Assembly (NCBI RefSeq): GCF_035515275.1
Contig: NZ_DATJBQ010000098.1
Location: forward strand, 1 to 20,136
Length of the DNA stretch: 20,136 nucleotides
From: Pusillimonas sp035515275
GTDB taxonomy: Bacteria > Pseudomonadota > Gammaproteobacteria > Burkholderiales > Burkholderiaceae_B
Direction of reading: 5' to 3'
Shown here: piece by piece, positions 7,139-16,356 of the stretch
Layout: every line of letters begins with the position of its first letter
Position numbering within the stretch: the stretch's first letter is position 1
Notes under the pieces: model-generated
What the model was told of the DNA's origin: nothing
The model's input: only the letters and a program-made list of their open reading frames with translations
Databases searched by the model: none
Translations under genes and position numbers: made by a program

Positions 7139-8560
7139 TTACGTGTCGCGCGTGACGCGAGAAATTTCTTCCTGTGACGTAAGACCTTGTCGTATCCAGC
7201 GTTCGGCGTCTTGTCTCAGGTTGCGCATGCCGCGCTGTTGTGCGGCGCGGCGAAGAGCCGGCTCGCCATGGTCAGCGTGAATCAGGGCTCGAAGCTCGTC
7301 GTCCAGAATAAACAGCTCGTGCACGCCAGAACGGCCACTGTAGCCGGTGTGGCTGCACGCGGAACATCCTGTCGAATTCCACACCGATGTCCCGTCGGCC
7401 TGGGGTTGTTTGCACTGGGTACAAAGCATGCGCACCAAACGCTGTGCCAACACACCTTGAAGCGTGGACGCCAGCAGGAAAGGTTCAATACCCATGTCAA
7501 TGAGGCGGGTTACCGCGGAAACCGCATCGTTGGTGTGCAGCGTGGCCAGCACCAGGTGGCCCGTCAGTGAAGCCTGTACGGCAATCTGCGCGGTTTCGAG
7601 GTCGCGAATCTCGCCGATCATGATGACATCGGGATCCTGACGCAAAATGGCGCGCAGCGCCGCAGCAAACGTCAGGTCGATTTTTGGACTGACCTGAGTT
7701 TGGCCGATACCCGGCAAGTCGTACTCGATGGGATCTTCGACAGTCAGGATGTTGGTGGTTGCCGCGTCCAGTCTGCCCAGGGCTGCGTATAGGGTGGTGG
7801 TCTTCCCGCTGCCCGTGGGGCCGGTCACCAGGACAATGCCATGCGGCAAGTTGATCAGGCGATCCAGGCTTTCCAGAACGTCGTTCGCCATGCCCAGCCG
7901 GTTTAGCTGCAGACGGCCCGCCTCTTTATCAAGCAAGCGCAATACGGCGCGTTCGCCGTGTCCGGTGGGCAGTGTCGAAACCCGTACATCGATAGGCCGT
8001 CCGCCTACGCGCAAGGCAATACGTCCGTCTTGCGGCAGGCGTTTCTCGGCGATGTCGAGGCTGGCCATGATCTTGATGCGCGACACCAGTGCATTGTGCA
8101 AGGCACGTCGCGGATTGACAATGTCGCGCAAGGTGCCGTCGACCCTGTAGCGCACCACCGAATGCGTTTCGAAGGGCTCGATATGGATGTCGCTGGCGCC
8201 GTCGCGGGCCGCCTGGGTGAATAAGGCGTTGATCATGCGAATTATGGGTGCGTCATCGCTTGTTTCGAGCAGATCTTCGATCGCGGGCATTTCCTGCATC
8301 AGGCGATCCAGATCGATCTCGTTCGCTGCGGCGTCCACAACCTCGGCGGCATCGCCTGTCTGAGCATACGTGGCCGCGAGCAAGGTATCGAGCTCGTCGT
8401 CAGTGATGACATCGACCGGCAGCAGACCATGACGGCGACGAATTTCGGCTATTGCCCAGGCGGGCGTACGCTCGGAAACAGTAAGGCACACACCAGCTAC
8501 GCCTGTTCGCAGCAGCGCACGATGTTCACGAGCCCAGGCGTACGGTAGACGGACGTTCAT
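7139..8560 (-). CDS. gspE: Type II secretion ATPase GspE
   Basis: A 473-residue cytoplasmic ATPase that powers pseudopilus assembly. Walker A is GPTGSGKTT at 247-255, Walker B is VIMIGEIRD at 312-320, with Asp and His boxes between and after (LATLHTNDAVSAVTR, 338-352). The zinc-binding tetracysteine typical of T2SS ATPases is present: Cys380, Cys383, Cys399 and Cys402. The N-terminal domain that binds GspL is short. The start ATG overlaps the gspD stop (ATGA), showing translational coupling. Confidence 0.97.
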   Translation of the reverse strand: MNVRLPYAWAREHRALLRTGVAGVCLTVSERTPAWAIAEIRRRHGLLPVDVITDDELDTLLAATYAQTGDAAEVVDAAANEIDLDRLMQEMPAIEDLLETSDDAPIIRMINALFTQAARDGASDIHIEPFETHSVVRYRVDGTLRDIVNPRRALHNALVSRIKIMASLDIAEKRLPQDGRIALRVGGRPIDVRVSTLPTGHGERAVLRLLDKEAGRLQLNRLGMANDVLESLDRLINLPHGIVLVTGPTGSGKTTTLYAALGRLDAATTNILTVEDPIEYDLPGIGQTQVSPKIDLTFAAALRAILRQDPDVIMIGEIRDLETAQIAVQASLTGHLVLATLHTNDAVSAVTRLIDMGIEPFLLASTLQGVLAQRLVRMLCTQCKQPQADGTSVWNSTGCSACSHTGYSGRSGVHELFILDDELRALIHADHGEPALRRAAQQRGMRNLRQDAERWIRQGLTSQEEISRVTRDT

Positions 8561-11022
8561 AAAGGATCGGATTGAAGTGGCACTGAAACATCCGAAGCGG
8601 GCACGGCCTCTTGCCGCGTCGATTCAGGCAGCACGTTTTCGAGCCCGCGCAGGTCAAGCAGTCCGGTTGCCGGGTCGCGCTGGATGGGCGGCAGCGACGC
8701 TGTCGAGGCATCGGGTACCAGCCACGAAGCGGCCCTGACCGGTAGCCCGGCCTGAGCTGCCCGCATGTAGTTGTAGCGGTCCAGCGTAAGGCCGGCGCCG
8801 TCTTGTGCGTTGCGCACAATATGCGGACGCAGGAAGATCATCAGGTTGGTCTTGATACGGCCGCGCTTTTGATACTTGAACAGATTGCCCAGCACGGGAA
8901 TGTCGCCCAACAACGGCACCGAATTGATGGTGTCGTCCACCATGTCTTCCAGCAGACCGCCCAGCACAATGATCTGGCCGTCGTCGACCAGGACATTGGT
9001 TTCTAGTGCGCGCTTTCGGGTAATGATGGCGCCGTTCGAGCCGTTACTGGGCAATGTGGATGAAGGATCGATGCTGCTGACCTCTTGGTAGAGCGACAAC
9101 TTCACCGTGCCGCCTTCCGAAATCTGTGGTCGGATGCGCAGTGTCAGCCCGACGTCTTCGCGCTGGACCGTTTGGAACGGGTTGCTGGCGCCGTCGCCGG
9201 TGGTCGTGTAGGTGCCGGTCACGAAGGGCACGGTGCGGCCCACCACGATGCTGGCTTGTTCGTTGTCAAGCGTCATGAGATTGGGCGTAGAAAGAATATT
9301 GGCGCCGCTTTGTTTTTGCATGGCGCGCGCCAACACGCCCAGGTTCAATAATTGCGTTCCCAACACATTGACCGAGCCTCTGACCAGGCCCAGGCTCATG
9401 CCGGCGCCCATGGCGTCAATGGTCGTGCGCGAGTTGCCCAGGTTTGCACCGATTCCGGTACCGCCCAGATTCGCCCCGCCGAAGAAGGCGGAACCGCCGT
9501 TGTTGATGCTGTCGGCTCCGGTCATCCACTGAACCCCGAGTTCCGCCGCGTCTTCGGCGTTCACTTCAACGATCAGGCTTTCGATCAGCACTTGGGCACG
9601 GCGCTGGTCGAGCAAGTCGATGACCTCGCGCAGACTTCGGTAAAGCGGATCGGGGGCGGAGATAATCAGGGTGTTGGTGGTCGGGTCAGCCTGAACCGTC
9701 GCCCCGCCTGCCGAAAAGGCAACGGTTTGTTTAGAGGAGGTCATGTCGGGCAACGACAGGCCGGCTCCCGACATGCCTGCATTGCCGGCCATCGGACCCG
9801 ACGCGGCGCCGCCGCTGATATTCTGAAGCATCCCGCCGCCGGCACCGCCCGATGATGATTGACCGTCGAAGGTGTCTGACAGTGCGCCACCGGCCGGGGC
9901 GAGCGAAGTCGAATCCGGCGCACCCCCGCCCCCCTGCCCTGTCAAAGCACCCTGCAGGACTTGGGCAAGATGGGTCGCTTGCGCGTTGCGCAAATACACC
10001 ACATGCAGGTTGCCCGCCCGGGACTCGGGGCTGTCAATGCGCAGAATCAGGTCGCGTGCCAGTTTCAGACGTTCGGGTGTGCTTGCCCGGACCAGCACCG
10101 AGTTGCTGCGGGGATCGGCGATGATGTTAACTTGCTGGCCCTGCTCAACGCCTGCGGGTTGCAACAGTTGTTGAGCCAGCGCCGCTACGTCAAGCGCCAC
10201 ACCATATCGAACGGGAATCACGTCGGTATTGATGGCTGTGGGGGTGTCGACTCGGGAAATGACGTCGGCCACACGCTGAAGATTGTCGGCGTAATCCGTG
10301 ATAACCAGCGTGTTGTTGCCCGCATGCGCGGCGATGGTGTTGTTGGGTGCGATGAGCGGCCGCAAGATGGGTACCAACGCTGCAGCGCTTTCGTAGCGCA
10401 ATGGAAACACCCTGGTCACCAGTTCGCCGCCGCGTGCTCCCTGATTGCCGGAAACCACCGGTCCGCCCAGCAGCTTGGCGTCAGCTTCGGGCACGACGCG
10501 ATTGACGCCGTCGACACCAATCACTGCGAACCCCTGCATGCGCAACGCGCCGAGCAACATTGAGTACGCGGTGTCAGCGTCGACGGGTGTTTCGGAAACG
10601 AGCGTCAGTTGTCCCCGTACCCGAGGATCCACGACAAAGTTGCGACCCGTAAACTGAGCAAGGGCTCGCAATACCCCGTGCAGCTCGGCCTCATTGAAAT
10701 TAAGCGTTGTGCGCCGGCCGGCCGGTTGCTCGCCTGACTGGTCCACGCGGGTGTTTTCGTCTTGGAATTCTGGACGCTGTGGGATGGGTGGCAGGGATCT
10801 GGGCCGGGCAGGGTCAGCCGGATCGGCGTAAGGCTGTGCCCGCTGAGGCTGGCCGCTTCCTACCGACGTATAGGCCACCAGCGGCATGTTGCCGTCCTGC
10901 TTCGCAGTATTGGTGCTTGCGCAGCCACCCAGGGTCATCGCCAACACGAGCAGTGGCACACTGGGACGGTAAGGGACGAGTTTCAAAGAAGAGCCTTTAA
11001 GTAGCATACCGGTGTTGATCAT
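8557..11022 (-). CDS. gspD: Type II secretion secretin GspD, predicted lipoprotein
   Basis: An 821-residue outer-membrane secretin forming the exit channel. The N-terminus carries a lipoprotein signal: hydrophobic 21-33 then lipobox LGGC with Cys34. Domains follow as N0 (about 106-182), N1 (201-262), N2 (266-333) and N3 (339-475), the last interrupted by a Gly/Ser/Ala-rich insert at about 361-427. The secretin core (545-735) contains NILSTPNLMTLDNEQASIVV and VPLLGDIPVLGNLFKY, and a non-conserved tail follows. The frame stays open far upstream inside gspN, so the start needs judgement; I chose the ATG at 11020-11022, which precedes the signal sequence. A GTG at 11052 overlapping the gspN stop and an ATG at 11007 are alternatives, none with a clear ribosome site. 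No GspS pilotin gene is nearby. Confidence 0.93.
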   Translation of the reverse strand: MINTGMLLKGSSLKLVPYRPSVPLLVLAMTLGGCASTNTAKQDGNMPLVAYTSVGSGQPQRAQPYADPADPARPRSLPPIPQRPEFQDENTRVDQSGEQPAGRRTTLNFNEAELHGVLRALAQFTGRNFVVDPRVRGQLTLVSETPVDADTAYSMLLGALRMQGFAVIGVDGVNRVVPEADAKLLGGPVVSGNQGARGGELVTRVFPLRYESAAALVPILRPLIAPNNTIAAHAGNNTLVITDYADNLQRVADVISRVDTPTAINTDVIPVRYGVALDVAALAQQLLQPAGVEQGQQVNIIADPRSNSVLVRASTPERLKLARDLILRIDSPESRAGNLHVVYLRNAQATHLAQVLQGALTGQGGGGAPDSTSLAPAGGALSDTFDGQSSSGGAGGGMLQNISGGAASGPMAGNAGMSGAGLSLPDMTSSKQTVAFSAGGATVQADPTTNTLIISAPDPLYRSLREVIDLLDQRRAQVLIESLIVEVNAEDAAELGVQWMTGADSINNGGSAFFGGANLGGTGIGANLGNSRTTIDAMGAGMSLGLVRGSVNVLGTQLLNLGVLARAMQKQSGANILSTPNLMTLDNEQASIVVGRTVPFVTGTYTTTGDGASNPFQTVQREDVGLTLRIRPQISEGGTVKLSLYQEVSSIDPSSTLPSNGSNGAIITRKRALETNVLVDDGQIIVLGGLLEDMVDDTINSVPLLGDIPVLGNLFKYQKRGRIKTNLMIFLRPHIVRNAQDGAGLTLDRYNYMRAAQAGLPVRAASWLVPDASTASLPPIQRDPATGLLDLRGLENVLPESTRQEAVPASDVSVPLQSDPL

Positions 11023-11051
11023 GACAGCCGTGTGGTTTGAGTAATCGGACA

Positions 11052-11813
11052 CTAACGTATTTTCAGAATGGAATGACCGCTGGGCGAACGGGGGCCCATG
11101 ACATCGAGAAGGCCCTGCAAGGCAGCGCGGACGTCGCCGCCGGCGTGGTCCTGCACCCCTGCCCTGCCGTCGAACTGAATCCGGGAGCGCGCCAGCGTTC
11201 CGGTCCCGTCTATGGTCAATGGCCCTGATGCGGTAGCCAGGGCAAGTGTGACGATGTTGCCCGCGCCTTGTTGCAGGGTAAGCGTATAGGCTCCCATGGG
11301 ACGCAGCCGGGTCAGTGCTGAAGAGGCGTTGCGCCATTGTGCGGTCAGTAGCGCGGGGCCACTGAGCGGCACGACGCCGGCCGGTCCGAGCGCCAGTTCG
11401 GGCCACGCCAAATGCACCTCTCCACCCGGATCCAGGGCATTGAACAAGGGATGCACAGCCGTCAGCAACGTAGCCGGCAACTGCAGGGACTGCGCCGACA
11501 CATTCAATCCTTTCAGGCTCGGCTTCAAGGCCATCGGCCCGCCCAGCCAGGGATGGCTCAGCATCAACTTGGGTCCGCCATCGAAAACAAGACGCCATTG
11601 AACCGGGTCGGGCAAGGTGCGCCGGGTGCCTTCGACCCCCAAAGCAACGGTGGCGCGGGCATTCCATATGGTGCCGGATGCGTTGCTGATTTGTACGGGA
11701 GAAGATTCCGGTATCCACGCCATGGCCCAACGGGCAGGCAATACCCAGAGCGCGGCCACCAGTGTTACGGCGACCAATAGCGTGATCCAGCCGAGACTTG
11801 CCTTGCTTTTCAT
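11052..11813 (-). CDS. gspN: Type II secretion protein GspN
   Basis: A 253-residue bitopic protein with one N-terminal membrane segment (about 8-28) followed by a periplasmic beta-rich domain. The features ASGTIWNARATV, then PVQWRLVF and the terminal LTIDGTGTLARSRIQFDGRA, are characteristic of GspN, an accessory T2SS component of uncertain mechanism that is absent from some systems. The start ATG at 11811-11813 overlaps the gspM stop by 4 bases; the frame continues upstream inside gspM but has no membrane-protein-like start there. gspD follows. Confidence 0.88.
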   Translation of the reverse strand: MKSKASLGWITLLVAVTLVAALWVLPARWAMAWIPESSPVQISNASGTIWNARATVALGVEGTRRTLPDPVQWRLVFDGGPKLMLSHPWLGGPMALKPSLKGLNVSAQSLQLPATLLTAVHPLFNALDPGGEVHLAWPELALGPAGVVPLSGPALLTAQWRNASSALTRLRPMGAYTLTLQQGAGNIVTLALATASGPLTIDGTGTLARSRIQFDGRAGVQDHAGGDVRAALQGLLDVMGPRSPSGHSILKIR

Positions 11814-12400
11814 TGGCCCTCCGTGGCGGGCAGGCTTAGGACGATAGCGCCCGAGACGTAGCCGGGCCGATCCCGACCCTCGATGTTCGTGCGGGCCAGG
11901 TCGACGCTCACGGTTTGCACTTGTGCGGCAAACGGTAAACTCGACATCCACTCGAAGACGCGCTCTGCCGGTGCATTATCCAGATCCAAATGCCATCTGA
12001 GGTCGCCAGGCGGTGAGTCTGGCAAGCGCCTGAGTTTGCTCTGTGCATCCAGCCCTGCGCCAAGCAGGCCCGCATTGATCGCTTTGTGTGTTTCATCGGC
12101 CGACATGATTCCCGAGCGCCCGCGCTCTAGGGCCCGAGCCTCAAGGACGACGGTGTTCAGGCGACTAAACTGGGCCTGCAAGACGGGCAATTGTTGATTG
12201 GCATTTCGTATGCGCTCCAGCGGCGGCTGCAGACCGAGTGTCCACAATATGGCGGCCGCAGCCGACCCCGCGCCTATGGATAGAAATAATCGTTCGCGCG
12301 GCAAGCGGCGTTGCCAGGCGGCTCGAAGCTGTTCGGAAATCGGCTCCAGCCGTCTGAGTACGACATGCTGTAATCGCCCAAAGGTGTGCTTAAGGCTCAT
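11810..12400 (-). CDS. gspM: Type II secretion protein GspM
   Basis: A 196-residue inner-membrane protein of the assembly platform that partners with GspL. It has a basic cytoplasmic N-terminus, a membrane segment at about 38-56, a coiled stretch (LERIRNANQQLPVLQAQFSRL) and a C-terminal ferredoxin-like periplasmic domain. The sequence is weakly conserved, as usual for GspM; position between gspL and gspN supports the call. The start ATG at 12398-12400 overlaps the gspL stop (ATGA). Confidence 0.88.
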   Translation of the reverse strand: MSLKHTFGRLQHVVLRRLEPISEQLRAAWQRRLPRERLFLSIGAGSAAAAILWTLGLQPPLERIRNANQQLPVLQAQFSRLNTVVLEARALERGRSGIMSADETHKAINAGLLGAGLDAQSKLRRLPDSPPGDLRWHLDLDNAPAERVFEWMSSLPFAAQVQTVSVDLARTNIEGRDRPGYVSGAIVLSLPATEGQ

Positions 12401-13416
12401 GACCCGGCTCCGGAAGATGCAGCGACCCGGCGGGCGTGCCACACGCCGGGTCGCGATGGATCTTTCGTTAAGACAAGCTGTTGGACCGCTGCAGATTGCA
12501 CTAGGGCCGTCTCATCGTCCGGCGGTAAGTACCCCTCGACCAGCTCAAGCGTCAGCACGCCTTTTTGGTAATGTAAAGCCCTGACATGTCCACGGGCGAA
12601 CGCCAGCACCTGGGCCGTGGCCAGCGCCAATGGCATGAAATCGTCGGCAGGGACGACCCCTTGGGCGAGTCTGAGAGCGTCGCGTTGCTTTTGTGCTTGT
12701 CGCAATGGGTCGATAATTGTCGGAATATGCGGAAAGGCGGTTTTTACCACCTTTTGCATGTCGTGCCTGATAACGTCTACTTCACTCTCCAGGTTCGACG
12801 CGTACAGGTTAAGGCCGACAACCCACACCGCGGCAGCCGCTGCGCCCCACCACGCCGCCTTTCGCCAACGGCCGCCCGCCGACGCGGGCCGAAGGTTCTC
12901 GGGCGCCATCGACCAATTTGGCAGTAAACCCAGCCAGCGCGGACCTGCGGGCAGAGTCAGCGGCTCTTCCGGCCGAGCGTCATCGGCCTGTATCGCCAGC
13001 GACTGGGGAAGGAAGGCCTTCACGTTCAGCCCCGCCTGGGCCAGCAACGCCCAGGCACCAAGCAATGGTTTGCGTGCCGTCCATGCGGCAATGACGGTAC
13101 CGTCCGGCGCACGTGGTCCGTGACCGATACACAGCTGTTCGATGTTGGACAAGATCATGGGTTCGATGCTGGCCGCAACGGCTGCGTCCAGGTTTCTGGG
13201 GGGTACCGGCGGAACCGTGACGGACACCACGACTGCGTCATTGGGGTGGAGCAAGGCGTATACAGGACTGGACCCGGCCAACGCGGCAAGCTCTGCGGGA
13301 GCGGATTCGCCCGCGCGCGCAACCCGGCCTTCTTTGTCCACTTGAATAAAAGCAATGCATGTTTCAGTTCCGAGGCGATCAAGAGTGGGCAGTGCCAGGC
13401 GAAAGTGTGGTCTCAT
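12397..13416 (-). CDS. gspL: Type II secretion protein GspL
   Basis: A 339-residue inner-membrane protein that recruits GspE to the platform. Residues 1-180 form the cytoplasmic actin-like domain (motifs such as VTVPPVPPRNLDAAVAASIEP). A single membrane segment is at about 188-206, followed by a coiled stretch and a periplasmic ferredoxin-like domain (HVRALHYQKGVLTLELV). The ATG at 13414-13416 lies 9 bp after the gspK stop, without an obvious strong ribosome site. Length is somewhat short for GspL but contains all parts. Confidence 0.9.
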   Translation of the reverse strand: MRPHFRLALPTLDRLGTETCIAFIQVDKEGRVARAGESAPAELAALAGSSPVYALLHPNDAVVVSVTVPPVPPRNLDAAVAASIEPMILSNIEQLCIGHGPRAPDGTVIAAWTARKPLLGAWALLAQAGLNVKAFLPQSLAIQADDARPEEPLTLPAGPRWLGLLPNWSMAPENLRPASAGGRWRKAAWWGAAAAAVWVVGLNLYASNLESEVDVIRHDMQKVVKTAFPHIPTIIDPLRQAQKQRDALRLAQGVVPADDFMPLALATAQVLAFARGHVRALHYQKGVLTLELVEGYLPPDDETALVQSAAVQQLVLTKDPSRPGVWHARRVAASSGAGS

Positions 13417-13425
13417 ATTTTTATG

Positions 13426-14319
13426 TCAGTAGCTTACCCAGCGGACCACAACACTGCCTTGCCCGCTGCGATGCAATAAGGCGCGCAGGCCGGCCAAAGC
13501 CCGCCCCACAGTAACCTCGCCGGTTACGCGAAACCAATTGCTGTTTACGCTTATGCGCGTGCCTGCGTTATGCCCTCCCCCACGCACGCGGTTGATGAAA
13601 TCTCCGCGGTTAGTAAACCACAAGCCTTTGTCCCGCTGCACCAATAGTTCGCGGGCCGCAGCCAGGCCAAGGCCCTGTACCACCGCAGCCAGCACCTCGG
13701 GGGAGGCGGTGTTGACGTTCACCGGGGTGGCGGCCGGCAATACCGTGACGTAGGCTTGAAGTGTGTCGACGATTCGGGGTGTGAACCCTGCCAGCACTCG
13801 GAAATCGTCAACACCGCGCACCCCGACCGCCACGACGTGTCCTTCTGCGCCGGCCTGTGCTTCGGCCATGCGAAGGGCCATCACATCCGCCAGGTCCGGG
13901 TCGATGTCCAGCCATTGCAGCAGTCGTTTCAAAGCCTGAAGCTCCAAAGGGTCGATATGGCCACGCTCGATCAGATTGCGCAAATTGTATTTACCTTGCT
14001 CGTCTTCAATCTGACCCGAGAACAAGGCGCGATGAGGATCGTCGGCCGTACCCACTGGCAGGCCGATGACTGGATTCGTCCAGATCCCATCGGCGCGGGT
14101 TGTCGCATTGCTGCGCGCATCCATCTGCAATACAGCACGAGACCAGTCCAGCCCTCCACGTAGCAGCCAGGTGGCCTGGGTTTGGTCACGTTCAGTGGTA
14201 AGCAATCCGGCCATCACGCCCTGTCGCTCCAACAAGGCGGTGGCCAATGCCGACGCAGCGACCACCACCAGCAATGCGGCGATAATGGCCATGCCTCGTT
14301 GATTTGGCGGCGGACTCAT
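13426..14319 (-). CDS. gspK: Type II secretion minor pseudopilin GspK
   Basis: A 297-residue minor pseudopilin that sits at the pseudopilus tip. The prepilin peptidase site is QRG-MAIIAALLVVV after a 9-residue leader. As is usual for GspK, the mature protein lacks Glu at position 5, which marks it as the first tip subunit. The body includes GQIEDEQGKYNLRNL and the helical TPVNVNTASPEVLAAV typical of the family. It starts within the gspJ stop (ATGA overlap). Confidence 0.94.
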   Translation of the reverse strand: MSPPPNQRGMAIIAALLVVVAASALATALLERQGVMAGLLTTERDQTQATWLLRGGLDWSRAVLQMDARSNATTRADGIWTNPVIGLPVGTADDPHRALFSGQIEDEQGKYNLRNLIERGHIDPLELQALKRLLQWLDIDPDLADVMALRMAEAQAGAEGHVVAVGVRGVDDFRVLAGFTPRIVDTLQAYVTVLPAATPVNVNTASPEVLAAVVQGLGLAAARELLVQRDKGLWFTNRGDFINRVRGGGHNAGTRISVNSNWFRVTGEVTVGRALAGLRALLHRSGQGSVVVRWVSY

Positions 14320-14984
14320 GGCAGCGTCACTACCTTTCGATACACGGTGTCGGGCGCATCGCTGCTACGGTGCAAGGTGATTTCGAGGCCTGCGGTGGTC
14401 GCCGCGGTTGGTTGATTGAAGTTTTTTTTCTGCGTGTCTGGCTGCGGTGCATCGAGTGCGAGGCGGGGCGGCTCGACCCACCCTTTTCCGGGCTGCCATA
14501 GCCGAACAGCCAGCGAGCCGATCGTGTCCAGCACGACGACTGCAGTGTCAGGCGCCGGCAGCGGCAGGCGATAAGACGGCGGTCCGGAGCCTCTGACTAA
14601 CTTGCCTTCGTCCAGATACCAATGAACCCGTTGCCAGAGACCGTCTCCGGCCGACCGCACCAGAGTCAGGCCCGTCTCGGTGCTCCAGCTTACACCGCCC
14701 GGCATTTGCATGGCCGGGCGAGATGTATTCGTCATTGCCACGCCCGTGTCCACGAAACCCGGCAATATGTCAGCGCCGGCATGCTGCAATAAATCGCGTT
14801 CCATCTGACCGAGCGCGCGCATGAGGGCCAGCGTGTCTTCGGAGTGCACATCGAGACGTTCGCTGGTTTGTTGCACGGCGTCCAGGCCTCGCCAGGAGAT
14901 CAGGCTGACAAGCGCCAGCAACGTCAAGGCCACGAGTACTTCGATCAGCGTAAAACCTTGTTGGGCAATGTTGGCGTGTTTCAT
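14316..14984 (-). CDS. gspJ: Type II secretion minor pseudopilin GspJ
   Basis: A 222-residue minor pseudopilin of the GspI-J-K tip complex. The leader MKHANIAQQG is followed by FTLIEVLVALTLLALVSLISWRGLDAV, with Glu5 after the cleavage site; the WRGLD stretch is characteristic of GspJ. The C-terminus has the usual VYRKVVTLP ending. It overlaps gspI upstream and gspK downstream by 4 bases each. Confidence 0.95.
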   Translation of the reverse strand: MKHANIAQQGFTLIEVLVALTLLALVSLISWRGLDAVQQTSERLDVHSEDTLALMRALGQMERDLLQHAGADILPGFVDTGVAMTNTSRPAMQMPGGVSWSTETGLTLVRSAGDGLWQRVHWYLDEGKLVRGSGPPSYRLPLPAPDTAVVVLDTIGSLAVRLWQPGKGWVEPPRLALDAPQPDTQKKNFNQPTAATTAGLEITLHRSSDAPDTVYRKVVTLP

Positions 14985-15346
14985 CTGACCTTGGGCGCCA
15001 AGCCGTCAAGTTCGGCCAATATGGGGCCGTTATTCAGCTGAACGCGGACTGTCACACGCCGGAAATCTGGGTTTGGCGTGCTTTGCACGATCTGTTTGCA
15101 TCGAAAGTCCAGGGGGCCCTGCGGACAAGCCTGCTCACTTCGCCCAATAGGGGGGAACACGGCTTTAAGATGTTGTTCGGACATGAAGTTCTGCGCCGCC
15201 TGAAGAGCCAGGCTACGTTCGTGCATGCCCTGTACGCCTGTCGCCCCGACGCCCAGTGCGCGAACACAGGCGGCCAGCGCCACCCCGGCGATTGCCAGGG
15301 CAATCAATACTTCAACCAAGGTGAAGCCGCGTTCGGGTTGGCTCAT
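14981..15346 (-). CDS. gspI: Type II secretion minor pseudopilin GspI
   Basis: A 121-residue minor pseudopilin. Leader MSQPERG is followed by FTLVEVLIALAIAGVALAAC with Glu5. The downstream ALQAAQNFMSEQHL region is the usual GspI signature (compare ALxAAxN). Length is normal. It overlaps the gspH stop and the gspJ start (ATGA junctions), so stoichiometry is probably set by coupled translation. Confidence 0.95.
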   Translation of the reverse strand: MSQPERGFTLVEVLIALAIAGVALAACVRALGVGATGVQGMHERSLALQAAQNFMSEQHLKAVFPPIGRSEQACPQGPLDFRCKQIVQSTPNPDFRRVTVRVQLNNGPILAELDGLAPKVR

Positions 15347-15864
15347 GATTCCACCACGAATCGGCCGTTTCCCTTTCGCAACACCGTTACGGTTTGGCCG
15401 TTAGAGGACAGTTCCAGGCGCAAGGGGTCGGGAATCCACTCGGATCCAAAGACCAGCTGTTCGCCGGGCTCGATTCGCACCGACACCGTGCCGTTGGAAC
15501 TCCATTCGCGCGGGCGCAGGACCGACTCAGCGCCCAGGGCGACGTCCGGCGTCTGAGGACTGCGGGCGGCAAGGTGAGCTGGAAGAATGAGTTTTCGAGC
15601 CTGGCGAGAAAACCGATAGCCCTTGGCGCCGTGCTGCCAGACTATGGCATGGCCGCTTGCACGGGCCTCGATCTGAGCCGCGGTAAAGAGCTGGGCCAGC
15701 CGATGTGCATCTTGCCGCAGGGCCCTGGCGTCGTGGTTGCCGACAGCGGAAACACCGGCCAGACTTGTGGCGATGCCGATAATAAGCAAGACGACCATCA
15801 TTTCGAGCAAGGTAAACCCCCGCTCTGGGCTCGCCGCCCGGTCATTGCGATGGTGCCTGCGCAT
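15343..15864 (-). CDS. gspH: Type II secretion minor pseudopilin GspH
   Basis: A 173-residue pseudopilin. The leader ends SPERG and is followed by FTLLEMMVVLLIIGIATSLAG with Glu5. I chose the ATG at 15862-15864 (16-residue leader). An in-frame ATG at 15922-15924 has a better ribosome-site look (GGAGGCGAGG) and would overlap gspG by 29 bases, giving a 36-residue leader. The purines may simply be Gly/Glu codons at the end of gspG, so the start is unresolved. Either way the mature protein is the same. Confidence 0.9.
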   Translation of the reverse strand: MRRHHRNDRAASPERGFTLLEMMVVLLIIGIATSLAGVSAVGNHDARALRQDAHRLAQLFTAAQIEARASGHAIVWQHGAKGYRFSRQARKLILPAHLAARSPQTPDVALGAESVLRPREWSSNGTVSVRIEPGEQLVFGSEWIPDPLRLELSSNGQTVTVLRKGNGRFVVES

Positions 15865-15895
15865 CTTGGGGCCGGTCAGTTGATACCGCCGGATT

Positions 15896-16333
15896 TCAAC
15901 GCGCCCATGAGCCAATGTCCGCATCGACACCCTCGCCTCCAGGCTGACCGTCAGCGCCCAGCGAAAACACATCGATTTCGCCATGTACGCCCGGATTGAG
16001 ATATTGGTAAGGCGTGTTCCAGGGATCGTAAGGCAGACGATCCATGTAGGCGCCTGCGCCCTTTTCTTCTACCAGTGCCGCCAGCCCCTGACTTGAAGAG
16101 GGATAGCGCCCGTGGTCCAGACGATACAGCTTGAGCGCCTGAACGATGGCGCCGATGTCTTGCTTGGCGGCAATGACACGCGCCTGATCTGGGCGCCCCA
16201 TGACATTGGGCACGACCAGAGCGGCCAGCACACCCATGATCACCACTACGACCATGATCTCAATCAGAGAAAACCCGCGCTGATTCGTTGCGCGGGATGG
16301 GATCCGCTCTGAAGATGTTAAAAAACTTGTCAT
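15896..16333 (-). CDS. gspG: Type II secretion major pseudopilin GspG
   Basis: The 145-residue major pseudopilin that polymerises into the pseudopilus. The cleavage site is NQRG-FSLIEIMVVVVIMGVLAALV with Glu5. The family's C-terminal signature is present: LPYDPWNTPYQYLNPG and the calcium-site loop FSLGADGQPGGEGVDADIGSW. The leader is long (about 20 residues) if the ATG at 16331-16333 is used; a GTG six codons earlier is an alternative. Neither has a clear ribosome site. It is the first gene of the 10.4-kb minus-strand gsp operon. Confidence 0.95.
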   Translation of the reverse strand: MTSFLTSSERIPSRATNQRGFSLIEIMVVVVIMGVLAALVVPNVMGRPDQARVIAAKQDIGAIVQALKLYRLDHGRYPSSSQGLAALVEEKGAGAYMDRLPYDPWNTPYQYLNPGVHGEIDVFSLGADGQPGGEGVDADIGSWAR

Positions 16334-16356
16334 GGCGATCAGTGTGTACACGGCAA

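Noticed and set aside
11023..11730. Upstream extension of the secretin frame
   Set aside because: It lies entirely inside gspN in another frame, is rich in Arg/Pro with no domain, and the lipoprotein signal begins only at the chosen start.
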